Shown: positions 1-8,076, counted from the stretch's first letter. The stretch is 13,442 bases of DNA from an uncultured Chlorobiaceae bacterium (GCA_903838095.1 CAILXE010000105.1:1-13442); one strand, 5' to 3'. Notes: generated by a model from the sequence alone, not told the origin. Translations and numbers: made by a program.

Positions 1-221
1 GCGTCCTGTATGTTCCCGCCTTTTACCATCACCTGGTAAAAAGTATTATCAATCTCATCTCCGATTTCGAGACCAAAACCGGAGGTGGCATTGGCCTGGG
101 GATCAATATCAATAAGTAATGTCCTGAACTCAGAGATAGCAATAGAGGCCGCTATATTGACAGAAGTGGTTGTTTTTCCAACCCCACCCTTCTGGTTTGC
201 AATCGCAATAACTCTGCCCAT
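1..221 (-). CDS. parA: Chromosome-partitioning ATPase ParA/Soj, N-terminal 73 codons
   Basis: The minus strand from ATG at 221 reads [20 protein letters not shown], the deviant Walker A of ParA/MinD ATPases with signature Lys (K11) and catalytic-loop Lys (K16). It is followed by [16 protein letters not shown], the Walker A' segment. The gene continues off the left edge, so the Walker B and C-terminal parts are not visible. ParA/Soj ATPases bind DNA non-specifically as ATP dimers and, with ParB/Spo0J, segregate origin regions. The sequence is closer to chromosomal Soj than to the second ParA at 11984, which has QKGGTGKST and a different operon. It is divergent from the glycosylase gene at 318, and a good -10/-35 pair lies in the 96-bp gap. 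Family assignment is very sure; the gene symbol is likely but ParB is outside the window. Confidence 0.93.
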   Translation of the reverse strand, partial: MGRVIAIANQKGGVGKTTTSVNIAASIAISEFRTLLIDIDPQANATSGFGLEIGDEIDNTFYQVMVKGGNIQD

Positions 222-273
222 GTACTAACCAGGAAAATTTTCAGCAGTTGAAAGTTTTATCATATCCTGATAC

Positions 274-301
274 ATTATAATACTTACAGCAACCATTACA
301 A
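274..301 (-). promoter_or_regulatory. Candidate sigma-70 type promoter for the minus-strand parA
   Basis: On the minus strand a TTGTAA hexamer (plus 296-301) lies 16 bases before a perfect TATAAT (plus 274-279), about 50 bases upstream of the parA ATG at 221. The TATAAT overlaps a second TATAAT on the plus strand at 276-281, so the same site might also serve the glycosylase gene. The plus-strand copy has no -35 at a normal distance: the TTGAAA at 248 is 22 bases away. Inferred from consensus only. Confidence 0.4.
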
Positions 302-317
302 ATTTTAATCTTGCTTC

Positions 318-908
318 GTGGGAAGACTGGAAAAACAATTCTATGAAACACCGACACTTGAACTTGCTGAAAAGCTGCTGGGAAAGATATTTGTCCGCAT
401 CCTGCCGGGCAATATCCGGCTGAAAGGAAGAATTGTTGAAACAGAGGCCTATTGCGGCCAGCATGACGAAGCCAGCCATGCGTGGAAAGGCAAAACAGCA
501 AGAAACCATAGTATGTTCAGCGCGCCAGGCACCATGTATGTCTATTTTACCTATGGCAACCATTATATGCTCAATATTGTCAGTGAGCCTGAAAACAGCG
601 CCGGAGCGGTACTGATAAGAGGAATGGAGCCTGTTGAAGGAATGCAATTTATGCAGGAACAAAGAGGAACCGGCATTTTCACCAATCTTATGAGCGGGCC
701 AGGAAAACTGGCCAAAGCCCTTGCTATCGACCGCAGTTGCAATGGCAAAAATCTGTTTGGTGAAGAATTCTATTTGGAAGATGCTCCCCCACTGCCAAAA
801 GAGCTGTCAGGCACCAGTTGCAGAATTGGAATTTCAAGAAGCCGGGAGCTGCCATGGCGAAAATTCATTCTCAATAATCCGCATGTCTCGAAAGGCAAGG
901 TTACATGA
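318..908 (+). CDS. mpg: 3-methyladenine DNA glycosylase, AAG/MPG family
   Basis: This 196-residue protein is a monofunctional base-excision glycosylase of the human AAG (MPG) fold, which flips out and removes alkylated or deaminated purines. The family signature is clear. GRIVETEAY (38-45) carries the Glu that activates water (E43, equal to human E125) and Y45. DEASHAW supplies H54, and YVYFTYG supplies Y76 and Y79, which correspond to the human base-stacking and helix-intercalating tyrosines. The C-terminus has [13 protein letters not shown], also typical. Length is normal for bacterial members. The GTG at 318 is the only reasonable start: the frame has a TAA at 306 and no in-frame ATG before the first conserved block. 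No Shine-Dalgarno sequence is evident, which is also true of several other genes here. It is divergent from parA and 107 bases upstream of mgtE. Confidence 0.95.
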   Translation: MGRLEKQFYETPTLELAEKLLGKIFVRILPGNIRLKGRIVETEAYCGQHDEASHAWKGKTARNHSMFSAPGTMYVYFTYGNHYMLNIVSEPENSAGAVLIRGMEPVEGMQFMQEQRGTGIFTNLMSGPGKLAKALAIDRSCNGKNLFGEEFYLEDAPPLPKELSGTSCRIGISRSRELPWRKFILNNPHVSKGKVT

Positions 909-1015
909 ATGAAAAAAAAGAAAAGCTTATTGGAAAGTTCCGGAAAATAACCCTTTTTGGGGCAGAGTAATTTTTGTCAGGATGTCGTCATAACCCTTAC
1001 TCAACCTCTCCTTTC

Positions 1016-2398
1016 ATGATCGGAAACCCAATATTACCGGAAATCAGGGAACTGATCGAACAACGCAACTTCAGCGCACTGCAGAGACTGTTCAACGACT
1101 GGCTGCCGGTTGACCTTGCTGAACTGATCTCCGATCTTCCTGAACATGAACAGGCGATTCTTTTTCGGTTGCTGCCAAAAGATCTTGCAACCGAAACCTT
1201 TGAATACATTGATTTTGACTCTCAGCAGAATCTTCTGACTGCGCTGACCAAAAAACATGTCACCCACATTCTCAACAGCATGTCGGCAGATGACCGTACC
1301 GCGCTGCTTGAAGAGCTGCCGGGCACTGTGGTACAGGAGCTGTTGAAACTGCTCTCTTTCAAAGAGTTCAAGATTGCAAAAACGCTGCTTGCATACGCTG
1401 AAGGCAGTGTTGGCCGACTCATGTCGCCCGACTACCTCAGTGTTAAAAAAGACTGGAATATCAATCAGGTGCTCGACTACATCCGCACCTACGGCCATGA
1501 GAGCGAAACCCTGAACGTCATCTATGTCGTGGACGACATCGGCAAGCTCAAGGGTGAGCTGCTGGCAAGAACGCTCCTGCTCTCATCGCCTGAAAAAAAG
1601 GTGAGTGAGATTATTGACGAAGACAAGATGATCACCCTGACTGCGGCACAAGACCAGGCCGATGCGCTTGATGCCTTCAAACGCTACGACACGGTTGCCC
1701 TTCCGGTTGTTGATTCCAATGGCTACCTGATCGGTGTTGTTACTGTGGATGATATGCTCGACGTGGCAGAAGAAGAGGAAACTGAAGATATCCAGAAATT
1801 CGGCGGTATCGAAGCGCTCGAAGAGCCCTACATTGACCTGCCAATACCAGAGCTTATCAGAAAACGGGCTGTCTGGCTGGTGATTCTCTTTGTCGGGGAG
1901 ATGCTGACTGCCTCGGCAATGGCATTTTTCCAGGATGAGATGGCAAAAGCTATCGTGCTTGCCACGTTTATTCCGCTCATCATGTCGAGTGGAGGAAACT
2001 CAGGCTCACAGGCGGCATCGCTCATCATCCGCTCTCTCTCACTTGGTGAGATAACCATTGGCGACTGGTGGAAGGTTATGCGGCGAGAACTTGCCTCAGG
2101 ACTTGCGCTTGGCTGTATTCTCGGCCTGATCGGAGTCTTCAGGGTGATCATCTGGGCAATAGTACTCGGCCATTTCAACACACAATGGCTTTATATCAGC
2201 TTTACCATCGGGCTCTCACTGGTTGGTATTGTGCTGTTCGGTACCCTGACAGGCTCAATGCTTCCCTTGTTTCTGAAGCGCATGGGTCTCGATCCGGCAG
2301 TCTCTTCAGCACCGTTTGTGGCAACACTTGTTGACGTCACAGGAATTGTTATTTACTTCAGCGTCGCATCGCTTCTGTTAGGGGGGATTCTTCTCTGA
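1016..2398 (+). CDS. mgtE: Magnesium channel/transporter MgtE
   Basis: This 460-residue protein has the full MgtE architecture: a cytosolic helical N domain (about 9-120, with [12 protein letters not shown]), a tandem CBS pair (about 130-250, with [21 protein letters not shown]), a connecting helix, and about five membrane segments from residue 286 on. The pore signature [13 protein letters not shown] is present (GGNSGSQ at 326-332). So is the Asp of VDVTG (D440), equivalent to the selectivity-site D432 of Thermus MgtE. MgtE is a homodimeric inner-membrane Mg2+ channel closed by Mg2+ binding to its N and CBS domains. The start at ATG 1016 is chosen because its N-terminus lines up with Thermus MgtE. 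An in-frame TTG at 974 would add 14 poorly conserved residues and cannot be excluded. The next gene follows after 15 bases, so mgtE and ETF-QO could be co-transcribed. Confidence 0.95.
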   Translation: MIGNPILPEIRELIEQRNFSALQRLFNDWLPVDLAELISDLPEHEQAILFRLLPKDLATETFEYIDFDSQQNLLTALTKKHVTHILNSMSADDRTALLEELPGTVVQELLKLLSFKEFKIAKTLLAYAEGSVGRLMSPDYLSVKKDWNINQVLDYIRTYGHESETLNVIYVVDDIGKLKGELLARTLLLSSPEKKVSEIIDEDKMITLTAAQDQADALDAFKRYDTVALPVVDSNGYLIGVVTVDDMLDVAEEEETEDIQKFGGIEALEEPYIDLPIPELIRKRAVWLVILFVGEMLTASAMAFFQDEMAKAIVLATFIPLIMSSGGNSGSQAASLIIRSLSLGEITIGDWWKVMRRELASGLALGCILGLIGVFRVIIWAIVLGHFNTQWLYISFTIGLSLVGIVLFGTLTGSMLPLFLKRMGLDPAVSSAPFVATLVDVTGIVIYFSVASLLLGGILL

Positions 2399-2413
2399 AC
2401 AATCGCTTGAGCT

Positions 2414-4087
2414 ATGGAACAGGAACGGGAATCACTGGAATTTGATATTATTTTTGTCGGAGCGGGGCCTGCCAACCTCACTGCTGCCATCCATCTCCAG
2501 CGCCTGATAAAGCGCCACAACGCCCATTCTGCAAATCCGCTTGACCCAACCATTGCCGTCATCGATAAAGGACGCTATGCGGGCGCTCACCTGCTCTCAG
2601 GCGCTCTGCTTGACCCAAGAGCTCTTGAAGAATTTTTCCCCGACTTCCGGGAGCAGGGCTGCCCGATTGAAGCCTCCGTCAGCCATGAAACCATCTGGTT
2701 CCTGCAAAGCAAAAGGAAATTTCCGATTCCCTTTGTTCCAGAAACGTTCAGCAACAAAAACTCACTGCTTGTCTCACTCAGTCGCCTCGGTGCATGGCTG
2801 GCTGAAAAGGCTCAAGAGGAGGGTATTCAGTTTTTCGACAACACCGCAGCTTCAGCCCCTTTCATCGAAAATGGCAGGCTTGCCGGCATTATAACCGACG
2901 AGAAGGGACTCGATAAAAACGGCCATCAGAAACCGGGCTATGAACCGGGATTACTGCTGAAAAGCAAGGTAACGGTGATCGGCGAAGGATCAGACGGCTC
3001 ACTCTCACGACAGCTTTTCAGTCATTTTTCGACTGGCAGCTCTATCCAACGGTATGAAACAGGTGTTAAAGAGACATGGCGTATCCCCGAAGGGCGGGTT
3101 ATAGCAGGAGAGGTACACCACACCTTCGGCTTTCCTTTTGAATCGGATGTGTATGGCGGCGGCTGGCTCTACGCCTTCTCCCAAACACTCGTTTCCGTTG
3201 GATGTATTTCATCACTGGGGTCCGATTCGCCCGTATGCGACCCCCATCTCAACCTCCAGCGCTTCAAACTCCACCCGTTGATGGCCAACATCCTTAAATC
3301 GGGAACAATGGTTGAAGCGGGGGCAAGAACCATAACCTCCGGTGGGCTCGACACCATGCCGCAACTCTCCTGGCCAGGCTATCTCTTCACCGGTGAATCG
3401 GCAGGGATGGTTAACATGCAACGACACAAGGGAATACATCTTGCCATGAAGTCGGGCATCATTGCCGCCGAAACCCTCTTTGATGCGTTGCTGTACGAGG
3501 ATTTTTCAACCGAACGGCTGAAAAGCTGCGACGAAAAGTTCAGAAATTCATGGGCTTACGACGAACTCTACGCCGCCCGAAACTACCGCAAATCGTTTGA
3601 CAACGGGTTGTATGCCGGATTGCTTCAGGCGGGCCTCCAGCTCAGCTTTCCCGGCCTCTCCATGAAAAAAACTCAGATAAGCCTTTTTGGTCTGGCACCC
3701 GCCCCAAACCTTGGTCTGAAAAAACGGAAAGATACCTCGTTTGCAATACCAGAGTTCAGGTCAGATGGCATCAGAACGTTCAGCAAAGAGAGAAGTCTCT
3801 TCAATTCAGGCGTCATGCACGAAGAGAACCAGCCCTGCCACCTGCGCATCAAGGCTGAAGACATGGCAGAGATCTGCTTGAAAAAATGCACCATCGAGTT
3901 CGGAAACCCCTGCCAGCACTTCTGCCCCGCAGCGGTGTACGAAATCATCACCGAACCCGTTCCGGCGCTCAAGCTGAATCCGTCAAACTGCCTCCACTGC
4001 AAGACCTGCGAAGTTGCCGACCCTTATGGCGTCATTACCTGGACTGTTCCCGAAGGCGGCGGAGGGCCAGGATACAAGGTGAGCTGA
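2414..4087 (+). CDS. Electron transfer flavoprotein-quinone oxidoreductase (ETF-QO)
   Basis: This 557-residue protein has the order of ETF-QO/ETFDH. An N-terminal FAD Rossmann motif GAGPAN (16-21) is followed by the KGRYAGAHLLSGALLDPRAL region, a long substrate/quinone domain, and a C-terminal [4Fe-4S] ferredoxin-like domain. The cluster ligands are C504 (CPAAVYE), C526, C529 and C532 (CLHCKTC), spaced as in the human enzyme. The chain ends with the family hallmark VPEGGGGPGY. ETF-QO takes electrons from reduced electron transfer flavoprotein and passes them through FAD and the cluster to membrane quinone. It attaches monotopically to the membrane. The start at ATG 2414 leaves only a short leader before the FAD motif. 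ETF subunit genes are not in the window, so the physiological donor is unknown. A decayed copy of its 3' end lies at about 5140-5346. Confidence 0.93.
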   Translation: MEQERESLEFDIIFVGAGPANLTAAIHLQRLIKRHNAHSANPLDPTIAVIDKGRYAGAHLLSGALLDPRALEEFFPDFREQGCPIEASVSHETIWFLQSKRKFPIPFVPETFSNKNSLLVSLSRLGAWLAEKAQEEGIQFFDNTAASAPFIENGRLAGIITDEKGLDKNGHQKPGYEPGLLLKSKVTVIGEGSDGSLSRQLFSHFSTGSSIQRYETGVKETWRIPEGRVIAGEVHHTFGFPFESDVYGGGWLYAFSQTLVSVGCISSLGSDSPVCDPHLNLQRFKLHPLMANILKSGTMVEAGARTITSGGLDTMPQLSWPGYLFTGESAGMVNMQRHKGIHLAMKSGIIAAETLFDALLYEDFSTERLKSCDEKFRNSWAYDELYAARNYRKSFDNGLYAGLLQAGLQLSFPGLSMKKTQISLFGLAPAPNLGLKKRKDTSFAIPEFRSDGIRTFSKERSLFNSGVMHEENQPCHLRIKAEDMAEICLKKCTIEFGNPCQHFCPAAVYEIITEPVPALKLNPSNCLHCKTCEVADPYGVITWTVPEGGGGPGYKVS

Positions 4088-4177
4088 GGACAAACTTGAC
4101 TCAAAAGAGCAAAAAAACTTTTATCTTGATCTGGAAAGCCTTTTGATCAATCATTATATAAGATCTCACGCCCGTAA

Positions 4178-4197
4178 GGGCACGCCACGGCGTGCCC
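4178..4197. repeat. Perfect 9-bp palindrome, REP-like
   Basis: GGGCACGCC (4178-4186) and its exact reverse complement GGCGTGCCC (4189-4197) are separated by two bases, giving a strong GC hairpin (8-bp stem with a 4-base loop). A smaller CCC-GTAA-GGG inverted repeat (4171-4180) abuts it. The hairpin lies in the 131-bp gap between ETF-QO and the MNT gene. It overlaps a GTG that could otherwise be read as the MNT start. Its position after ETF-QO would suit a terminator, but no T-run follows. It resembles dispersed REP-type palindromes; copy number cannot be judged from one window. Confidence 0.55.
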
Positions 4198-4218
4198 CAA
4201 CAACAGCCCCTATACACC

Positions 4219-4521
4219 ATGCGCCTGACAACAGAGCAAATCAACACCATCGTCACCACCTGCCGCACGATTGCGGGAGCGGGTGCCCTCGTCTGGCTCT
4301 ATGGCTCACGGCTCGACGACACGCGTCATGGTGGCGATATTGACCTGCTGATCGAACCGACAGACGCTGTCAGCTTACTGCTCCGTGCACGCATCAAAAC
4401 TCGCTTGGAACAAACGCTCAGCCTCCCTGTTGATGTGATGGTCAAAAACCCCGGTGCCACCGACAATCCGTTTCTCTCAATTGCTCTCGCTCAAGCAAAA
4501 CCACTGGAAATCGCGCCATGA
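4219..4521 (+). CDS. MNT-type minimal nucleotidyltransferase, antitoxin-like
   Basis: This 100-residue protein of the MNT (minimal nucleotidyltransferase) family carries GSRLDDTRHGGDIDLLIE. That is the GS(x)9DxD core with G29-S30 and metal ligands D40 and D42; a third acidic residue, D72, lies in LPVDVMV. In characterised HEPN-MNT toxin-antitoxin pairs, MNT proteins neutralise the HEPN RNase by adding AMP to it. The reading frame also opens at a GTG at 4192, but that codon lies inside a perfect palindrome. ATG 4219 begins directly at the conserved helix, so it is preferred. The following gene encodes a HEPN-like domain and overlaps by 68 bases. The MNT motif itself looks intact. Function as an antitoxin is inferred from the pairing. 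Confidence 0.8.
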   Translation: MRLTTEQINTIVTTCRTIAGAGALVWLYGSRLDDTRHGGDIDLLIEPTDAVSLLLRARIKTRLEQTLSLPVDVMVKNPGATDNPFLSIALAQAKPLEIAP

Positions 4522-4837
4522 AGTCAACGACACCCACAACTTGTTACTCTCGGGTGAACAGGCTGACAGCTTCATCAAAGTGCTGGCCATCTTCGAAAAA
4601 AAACGGGTCATTCGTTCCGTTGAAGAGTGGCAAATGACACGAACGGCAAGACATTTGGCTGCCCACGACTACGAAATCAGCTACAGCGACGTTGCCGACC
4701 ACTTCAACACACTGCACAACCTGACGAGCATCTTCTTCCAGATCGCCCGACGCTTTATTGTTTACTGTGAACAAGAGCTGGGAATAAGCCCCCGTAGTCC
4801 CGATTTTTCTGAAGAGTTTTTCTTGATTACGGAGTGA
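4454..4837 (+). CDS. HEPN-domain protein, partner of the MNT, N-terminal half shortened
   Basis: The frame encodes up to 127 residues. The recognisable part starts near residue 30 (LLLSGEQADSF) and runs through EKKRVIRSVEEWQMTRTARHLAAHDYE to a helix ending YCEQELG. This matches the second half of HEPN partners of MNT proteins, including the RX4H catalytic motif (R66, H71; RHLAAH) of HEPN RNases. Such partners usually have about 140-150 residues with another helical half in front; here it is mostly missing. The only in-frame start is GTG 4454, deep inside the MNT gene. The ATG that overlaps the MNT stop at 4518, which would be the natural translational-coupling start, is in another frame and stops soon after. 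The gene therefore looks like a product of an internal deletion plus frameshift. Whether it still makes an active toxin is doubtful. Confidence 0.65.
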   Translation: MPPTIRFSQLLSLKQNHWKSRHEVNDTHNLLLSGEQADSFIKVLAIFEKKRVIRSVEEWQMTRTARHLAAHDYEISYSDVADHFNTLHNLTSIFFQIARRFIVYCEQELGISPRSPDFSEEFFLITE

Positions 4838-4986
4838 AACTGAACCTGCCACAGGAACCCCTCCACTACCAGAATCACACGGTGCGCCTCTTTGAGGTCT
4901 TCCGACTCAATCACACCATTGTACTTGCCCAGCAACCGCGTCAACGCCCTCAATGCGTCAGCCAGTTGTTCGTTTAGCTTGCCCAT
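4762..4986 (-). CDS. Possible small hypothetical protein, convergent with the HEPN gene
   Basis: On the minus strand, ATG 4986 is preceded by GAAAGAAG and opens a 74-codon frame. Its first about 46 residues look protein-like and amphipathic (MGKLNEQLADALRALTRLLG, then KYNGVIESEDLKEAHRVILVVEGFL). The last part lies antisense to the end of the HEPN gene and looks like read-through, so the original protein may have been shorter or cut. I do not recognise the family. No motif for function is visible. It could be a decayed fragment associated with the MNT/HEPN module. Confidence 0.3.
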   Translation of the reverse strand: MGKLNEQLADALRALTRLLGKYNGVIESEDLKEAHRVILVVEGFLWQVQFHSVIKKNSSEKSGLRGLIPSSCSQ

Positions 4987-5137
4987 CTTCTTTCAAATGT
5001 TGGCGTTACCTCGCTATGCCACTTTCTTATTCTTCTGTGAGATAACTTTGTTATTGCCTATGGTTCAGCAAAAGGATGTTGTCGGTTACCCTCGGAAGTA
5101 ATTGAGGCAAATACTCTTCTCAGCAGCTTTTAGATTG

Positions 5138-5346
5138 GATGAAAAATCGGCTGATGGTTTGACCGCAAAAAAAAAATTTGTTCCCATCGTTCTTGCTCAA
5201 AAAAATACATCAGAACATCATACTATGAAGTCAATAACATACTTGGCCCAGCTGCGGTTTATATATTTTCCGACGAACCAGTTACTGCGCTCAAGCTGAA
5301 TTCTTCAAACTTACCACTGGCGAGTCATGCGTATAAAGTCGCATAG
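5138..5346 (+). pseudogene. Decayed copy of the ETF-QO C-terminal end
   Basis: In the frame of 5245 the DNA reads GPAAVYIFSDEPVTALKLNS, then SNLPLASHAYKVA and a TAG at 5344-5346. The intact ETF-QO at 3931-4087 reads CPAAVYEIITEPVPALKLNP, then SNCLHC and finally PGYKVS-stop. The nucleotide match is also visible, including GCGCTCAAGCTGAAT in both. Just upstream, another frame (about 5138-5220) reads LDEKSADGLTAKKK, which weakly resembles the SDGIRTFSKER part of ETF-QO. A frameshift and a deletion would join them. All four cluster cysteines are lost and the VPEGGGG segment is deleted, so this is a relic. The 3' core is convincing; the upstream part is tentative. It ends 85 bases before the left end of the insertion sequence. 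Confidence 0.7.
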
Positions 5347-5430
5347 GCTTATCTTACGTATTTCCCATAAAACATTTTATAAAAAAAAGATAGGTGATTT
5401 ATACCAATCCTGAAAACTATTAAATATAAA

Positions 5431-7184
5431 CCTGAGTTGATCGATTCGTAATAATGTAGACAGTTCAGTGCGGCAAAAAAACAATATTCCAAGTAATGGA
5501 AGCTGAACCGAACAGAAATCATCATCTGAGACGTTGAACAATGTCGGTTTTCATGGTGAATCGCAGGAAAAACAGACGTTCGGCACTCCAATGATACTAT
5601 TTTTGATCTGATCGGGCGTACCTCTCCCATGATGACATGATGTGTTCTGCTCCTCCAGACCGTGTTTTCAACCGGTCATGACTGGTGCAAGTTGACAGGC
5701 TGCAAACAACCGATCAAACTGCAGACGTTTAAAGGTAGCTCTCGGTACTTTCATGATCAGTTTGCCGGCATGTCGGACAATCTTTCCTGCCGTGTCAATG
5801 ATCTGACGGCGGAAGGTATCAGCGTAGACGGTTACCGGAATGACTGGTGCCGTTACATCTTCCTTGAAGGCCTCGAACAAGTTGTGGCTGACACACATCA
5901 GATAATACCAGGCTGCGTTAGCGGCGAAACGCTTGAATGGCAACTGCTCATGGCCAAAGTTTTTCAACGCTCTGTTCGCCAGTTCATCACTGCCTCGTTG
6001 ATGATAATCGGCCAGAATCTGATGAGCTGTCAGTAAATGCGCTTGACCAGCCTGACGGATCTGTTCGTCAATCGGACCACCCATGCCAAGGTTCGTGATG
6101 ATAACGCTGTCTTTAACCAGACCAGCAAGAACCAACTGCCGGTCTTTCTGGATCAGACGACTGTAGATGGTCCGACGGGCCTTGTGCCAGTTTGTTTGTC
6201 TGGTTTTGAATTCGGTATACTCCCAGATCTCCTTGTTGTCACGAGAGGTAAACGGAAACCAGTCGGTAGCTAATGCCGCTGCATTGGTAACGTTACTATA
6301 GCGTTTGCCTCCGCAGTAATAACCGATCTTGAGCCATTCACAGGTCTCAAACAGCTCATGATCATAAAAGCCGGCATCCATACGAACAATGATTGGCACA
6401 TCAGCACGGTACGCTGTCCGGATTTTTTCAACCATATGAACCAGCATCATATCAGCGGTATCACCATGATTGGAGTGCTTCTTGCCACCACGAAAAACCG
6501 CATCCACAAAGTATCTACCCCAGTTCAGTTGCAGGGGCTGAAAGCCTTTGACTTTCTTGTAGGTTGGTTGTGTACGCCATGCCGTTTCAGGGCATCATCA
6601 TTGTTGAGCACCATGGTATCCATACCGAGTACAATGACCTCTGGCTTCATGATGTTGAGTCTCCAGATGAAGAGGTGCTGCAGCAGTCGCCGAAAAAGAA
6701 AAACTCGCACATACGAAAACTTGCTGAACAATCGTTTGATGGTATGCGACGAGGCCAGATTGCTACTGCCTATTACTCCGGCATAACTGTCATCTTCCTT
6801 CAACTGGTCAAACCTGGTAAGGTGGCGGCTGGTGCCGTCCATGAAAAAGCAGAACAACTGAACAAACAGCTCGGTGACGGCAAGACCTTTGCTGTTTTTG
6901 CGCATCGAACCAAACCATCGTTCAATCAGCGGCAAAATCTGAATGCTGCGAACATAAGCTTCAAACAACGCCAATCCGGCTCGACCGGTCATGCGCTCAT
7001 CAGTTGGCTGAATGGTGCTGATTTTCTGTTCTTTTTTATGCTGAAACCTTGTATCTTTTGCCATAAAGCTCTCTACCTCTTGGGTTGTGTTTTCTTGGGC
7101 GGTAATTTCGTCGTTACCCGCTTTAATATAACACTTTAGTCTATAAGTTGAGGGCTTTTTTTATTCCTTATCGATCAGGTCAGG
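5431..7184 (-). mobile_element. IS1380-family insertion sequence, 1754 bp
   Basis: The boundaries are set by terminal inverted repeats. The left end begins CCTGAGTTGATCGATTCG at 5431, and the reverse complement of the right end begins CCTGACCTGATCGATAAG at 7184. About 19 of 24 positions agree. The flanks are ATAAA (5426-5430) and TTAAA (7185-7189), which is not an exact target duplication. The inside carries one transposase reading frame on the minus strand, now frameshifted, and about 237 bases of untranslated DNA after it. Length and transposase fit the IS1380 family. The right end cuts a DNA methyltransferase gene, and the missing part of that gene is not found beyond the left end. Confidence 0.85.
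5668..7064 (-). pseudogene. IS1380-family DDE transposase, frameshifted
   Basis: The N-terminal portion starts at ATG 7064 (MAKDTRFQHKKEQKISTIQP) and contains the first catalytic Asp in VIVLGMDTM (D149). It runs to ALKRHGVHNQPTRKSKAFSPCN and stops at 6525. The C-terminal portion in another frame picks up the conserved QPTYKKVKGFQPLQLNWGR, then VDAVFRGGKKHSNHGDT and the second catalytic Asp (RMDAGFYDHEL). It ends at 5668. Comparing the two frames, GGCGTACACAACCAACC near 6564-6578 has two extra bases (a CA repeat) relative to the expected GGCGTACAACCAACC. Removing them restores one open frame of 464 codons, a normal IS1380 length. The transposase therefore looks inactivated by a 2-base insertion. 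Programmed frameshifting is not typical of this family, and no slippery heptamer is evident. Confidence 0.85.
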
Positions 7185-8013
7185 TTAAATAGTCATACAT
7201 ATTCTCAAGGTTTTTAGCCCCGAGTGGCATCGCTTTTTTTCTAAACGGAATTAGGCATACAAAATTCCCCACCCCAAACACCTCATCCATCAACTCCCGG
7301 ACATGATGCACGTTCTCATCACTGATCTGCACAAAAATGCTGCCGCTTTCAGTGAGCAGTTCTCTTGCAAGAAGCAGTCGATCGCGCAGGTAAGTCAGGT
7401 AGGAGTGAATGCCAAGCTCCCAGGTGTCACGGAAAGCAAGAATCTGCTCCGGCTCGGAGGTCAAATCGTCATCCTTGCCATCCTTCACATCGCGCTTGTT
7501 GACAAAAGGCTGAAAGTTTGAGCCATACTTGATGCCATAGGGAGGATCAAAAAATACCATCTGCACTTTGCCCGCCATCCCCTCCTTTTCAAGCAGGGAG
7601 TTCATCACCAGCAAGCTGTCGCCCGCCACCAGACGATTGCTCCATCCGTGGGCATGCTGATAAAACTTGATGGCTTCGCGCAATGGCGGATTTTCATCCA
7701 ACTGACCAAAAAATGATAACTGTGCGTCATCCTCCCTGATTTTGCGTACCGCTTCGATGATGCTGCGCGGATCAATACGCTCGTGAACGTGCAGCGAAAC
7801 TGTCGGAATCTCAAAAGAGGTATGATCCGCCTTGCCAGCCCATTGCAGTTGAGGGTCAAGATGAGGATCGTAGGCATAACTTTTCTTTGCTCCGGCATCA
7901 GGATCAGTCTGGGGTGTCACCAACCCCACAGGCGGATTGTTCACCCGCAGCTTGTCTTTATGCTCGTAAGACTCAATCGGACGCTTTGTATCAACTGCCT
8001 GTTTTTTTGCCAT
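7180..8013 (-). pseudogene. Type III-like site-specific DNA-methyltransferase, 5' fragment cut by the IS
   Basis: From ATG 8013 the minus strand encodes about 275 residues of an N6-adenine methyltransferase resembling type III Mod subunits. A long N-terminal region with SLHVHERIDPRSIIEAVRKI is followed by LVAGDSLLVMNSLLEKEGMAGKV and the catalytic DPPY motif (156-159, FFDPPYGIKYGSNF). LLTESGSIFVQISDENVHHV and the segment NLENMYDYL come next. At that point the right end of the insertion sequence begins, and the IS itself supplies the TGA stop (7180-7182). Full-length relatives are several hundred residues longer and carry the SAM-binding FxGxG motif and target-recognition domain after this point. 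Those are absent here, so the product should be inactive. No matching 3' remainder or res gene is visible on the other side of the IS. Confidence 0.85.
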
Positions 8014-8055
8014 TGAAGTTGGATGCCTTTTATTTCATCGCGATGTTTGCAACAG

Positions 8056-8076
8056 GTACACTCACCCAGAGTGTAC
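8056..8076. promoter_or_regulatory. Perfect 8-bp inverted repeat upstream of the methyltransferase
   Basis: GTACACTC (8056-8063) and GAGTGTAC (8069-8076) are exact reverse complements around a 5-base ACCCA centre. The repeat lies 43-63 bases upstream of the methyltransferase ATG at 8013, where an operator or promoter-overlapping site would sit. It has no T-run on either side, so it is unlikely to be a terminator. The regulator is unknown. Confidence 0.45.

Noticed and set aside
1034..1498. Minus-strand frame of 154 codons inside mgtE
   Set aside because: Antisense shadow of a strongly conserved gene with no signature of its own.
5349..5630. Minus-strand frame of 93 codons at the left end of the insertion sequence
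   Set aside because: It crosses the terminal repeat of the element, is rich in random-looking aromatic and Cys residues, and does not continue the truncated methyltransferase.
6564..7139. Long plus-strand open frame of 191 codons across the insertion sequence
   Set aside because: It is antisense to the conserved transposase and has no family signature of its own; the minus-strand reading explains the DNA.
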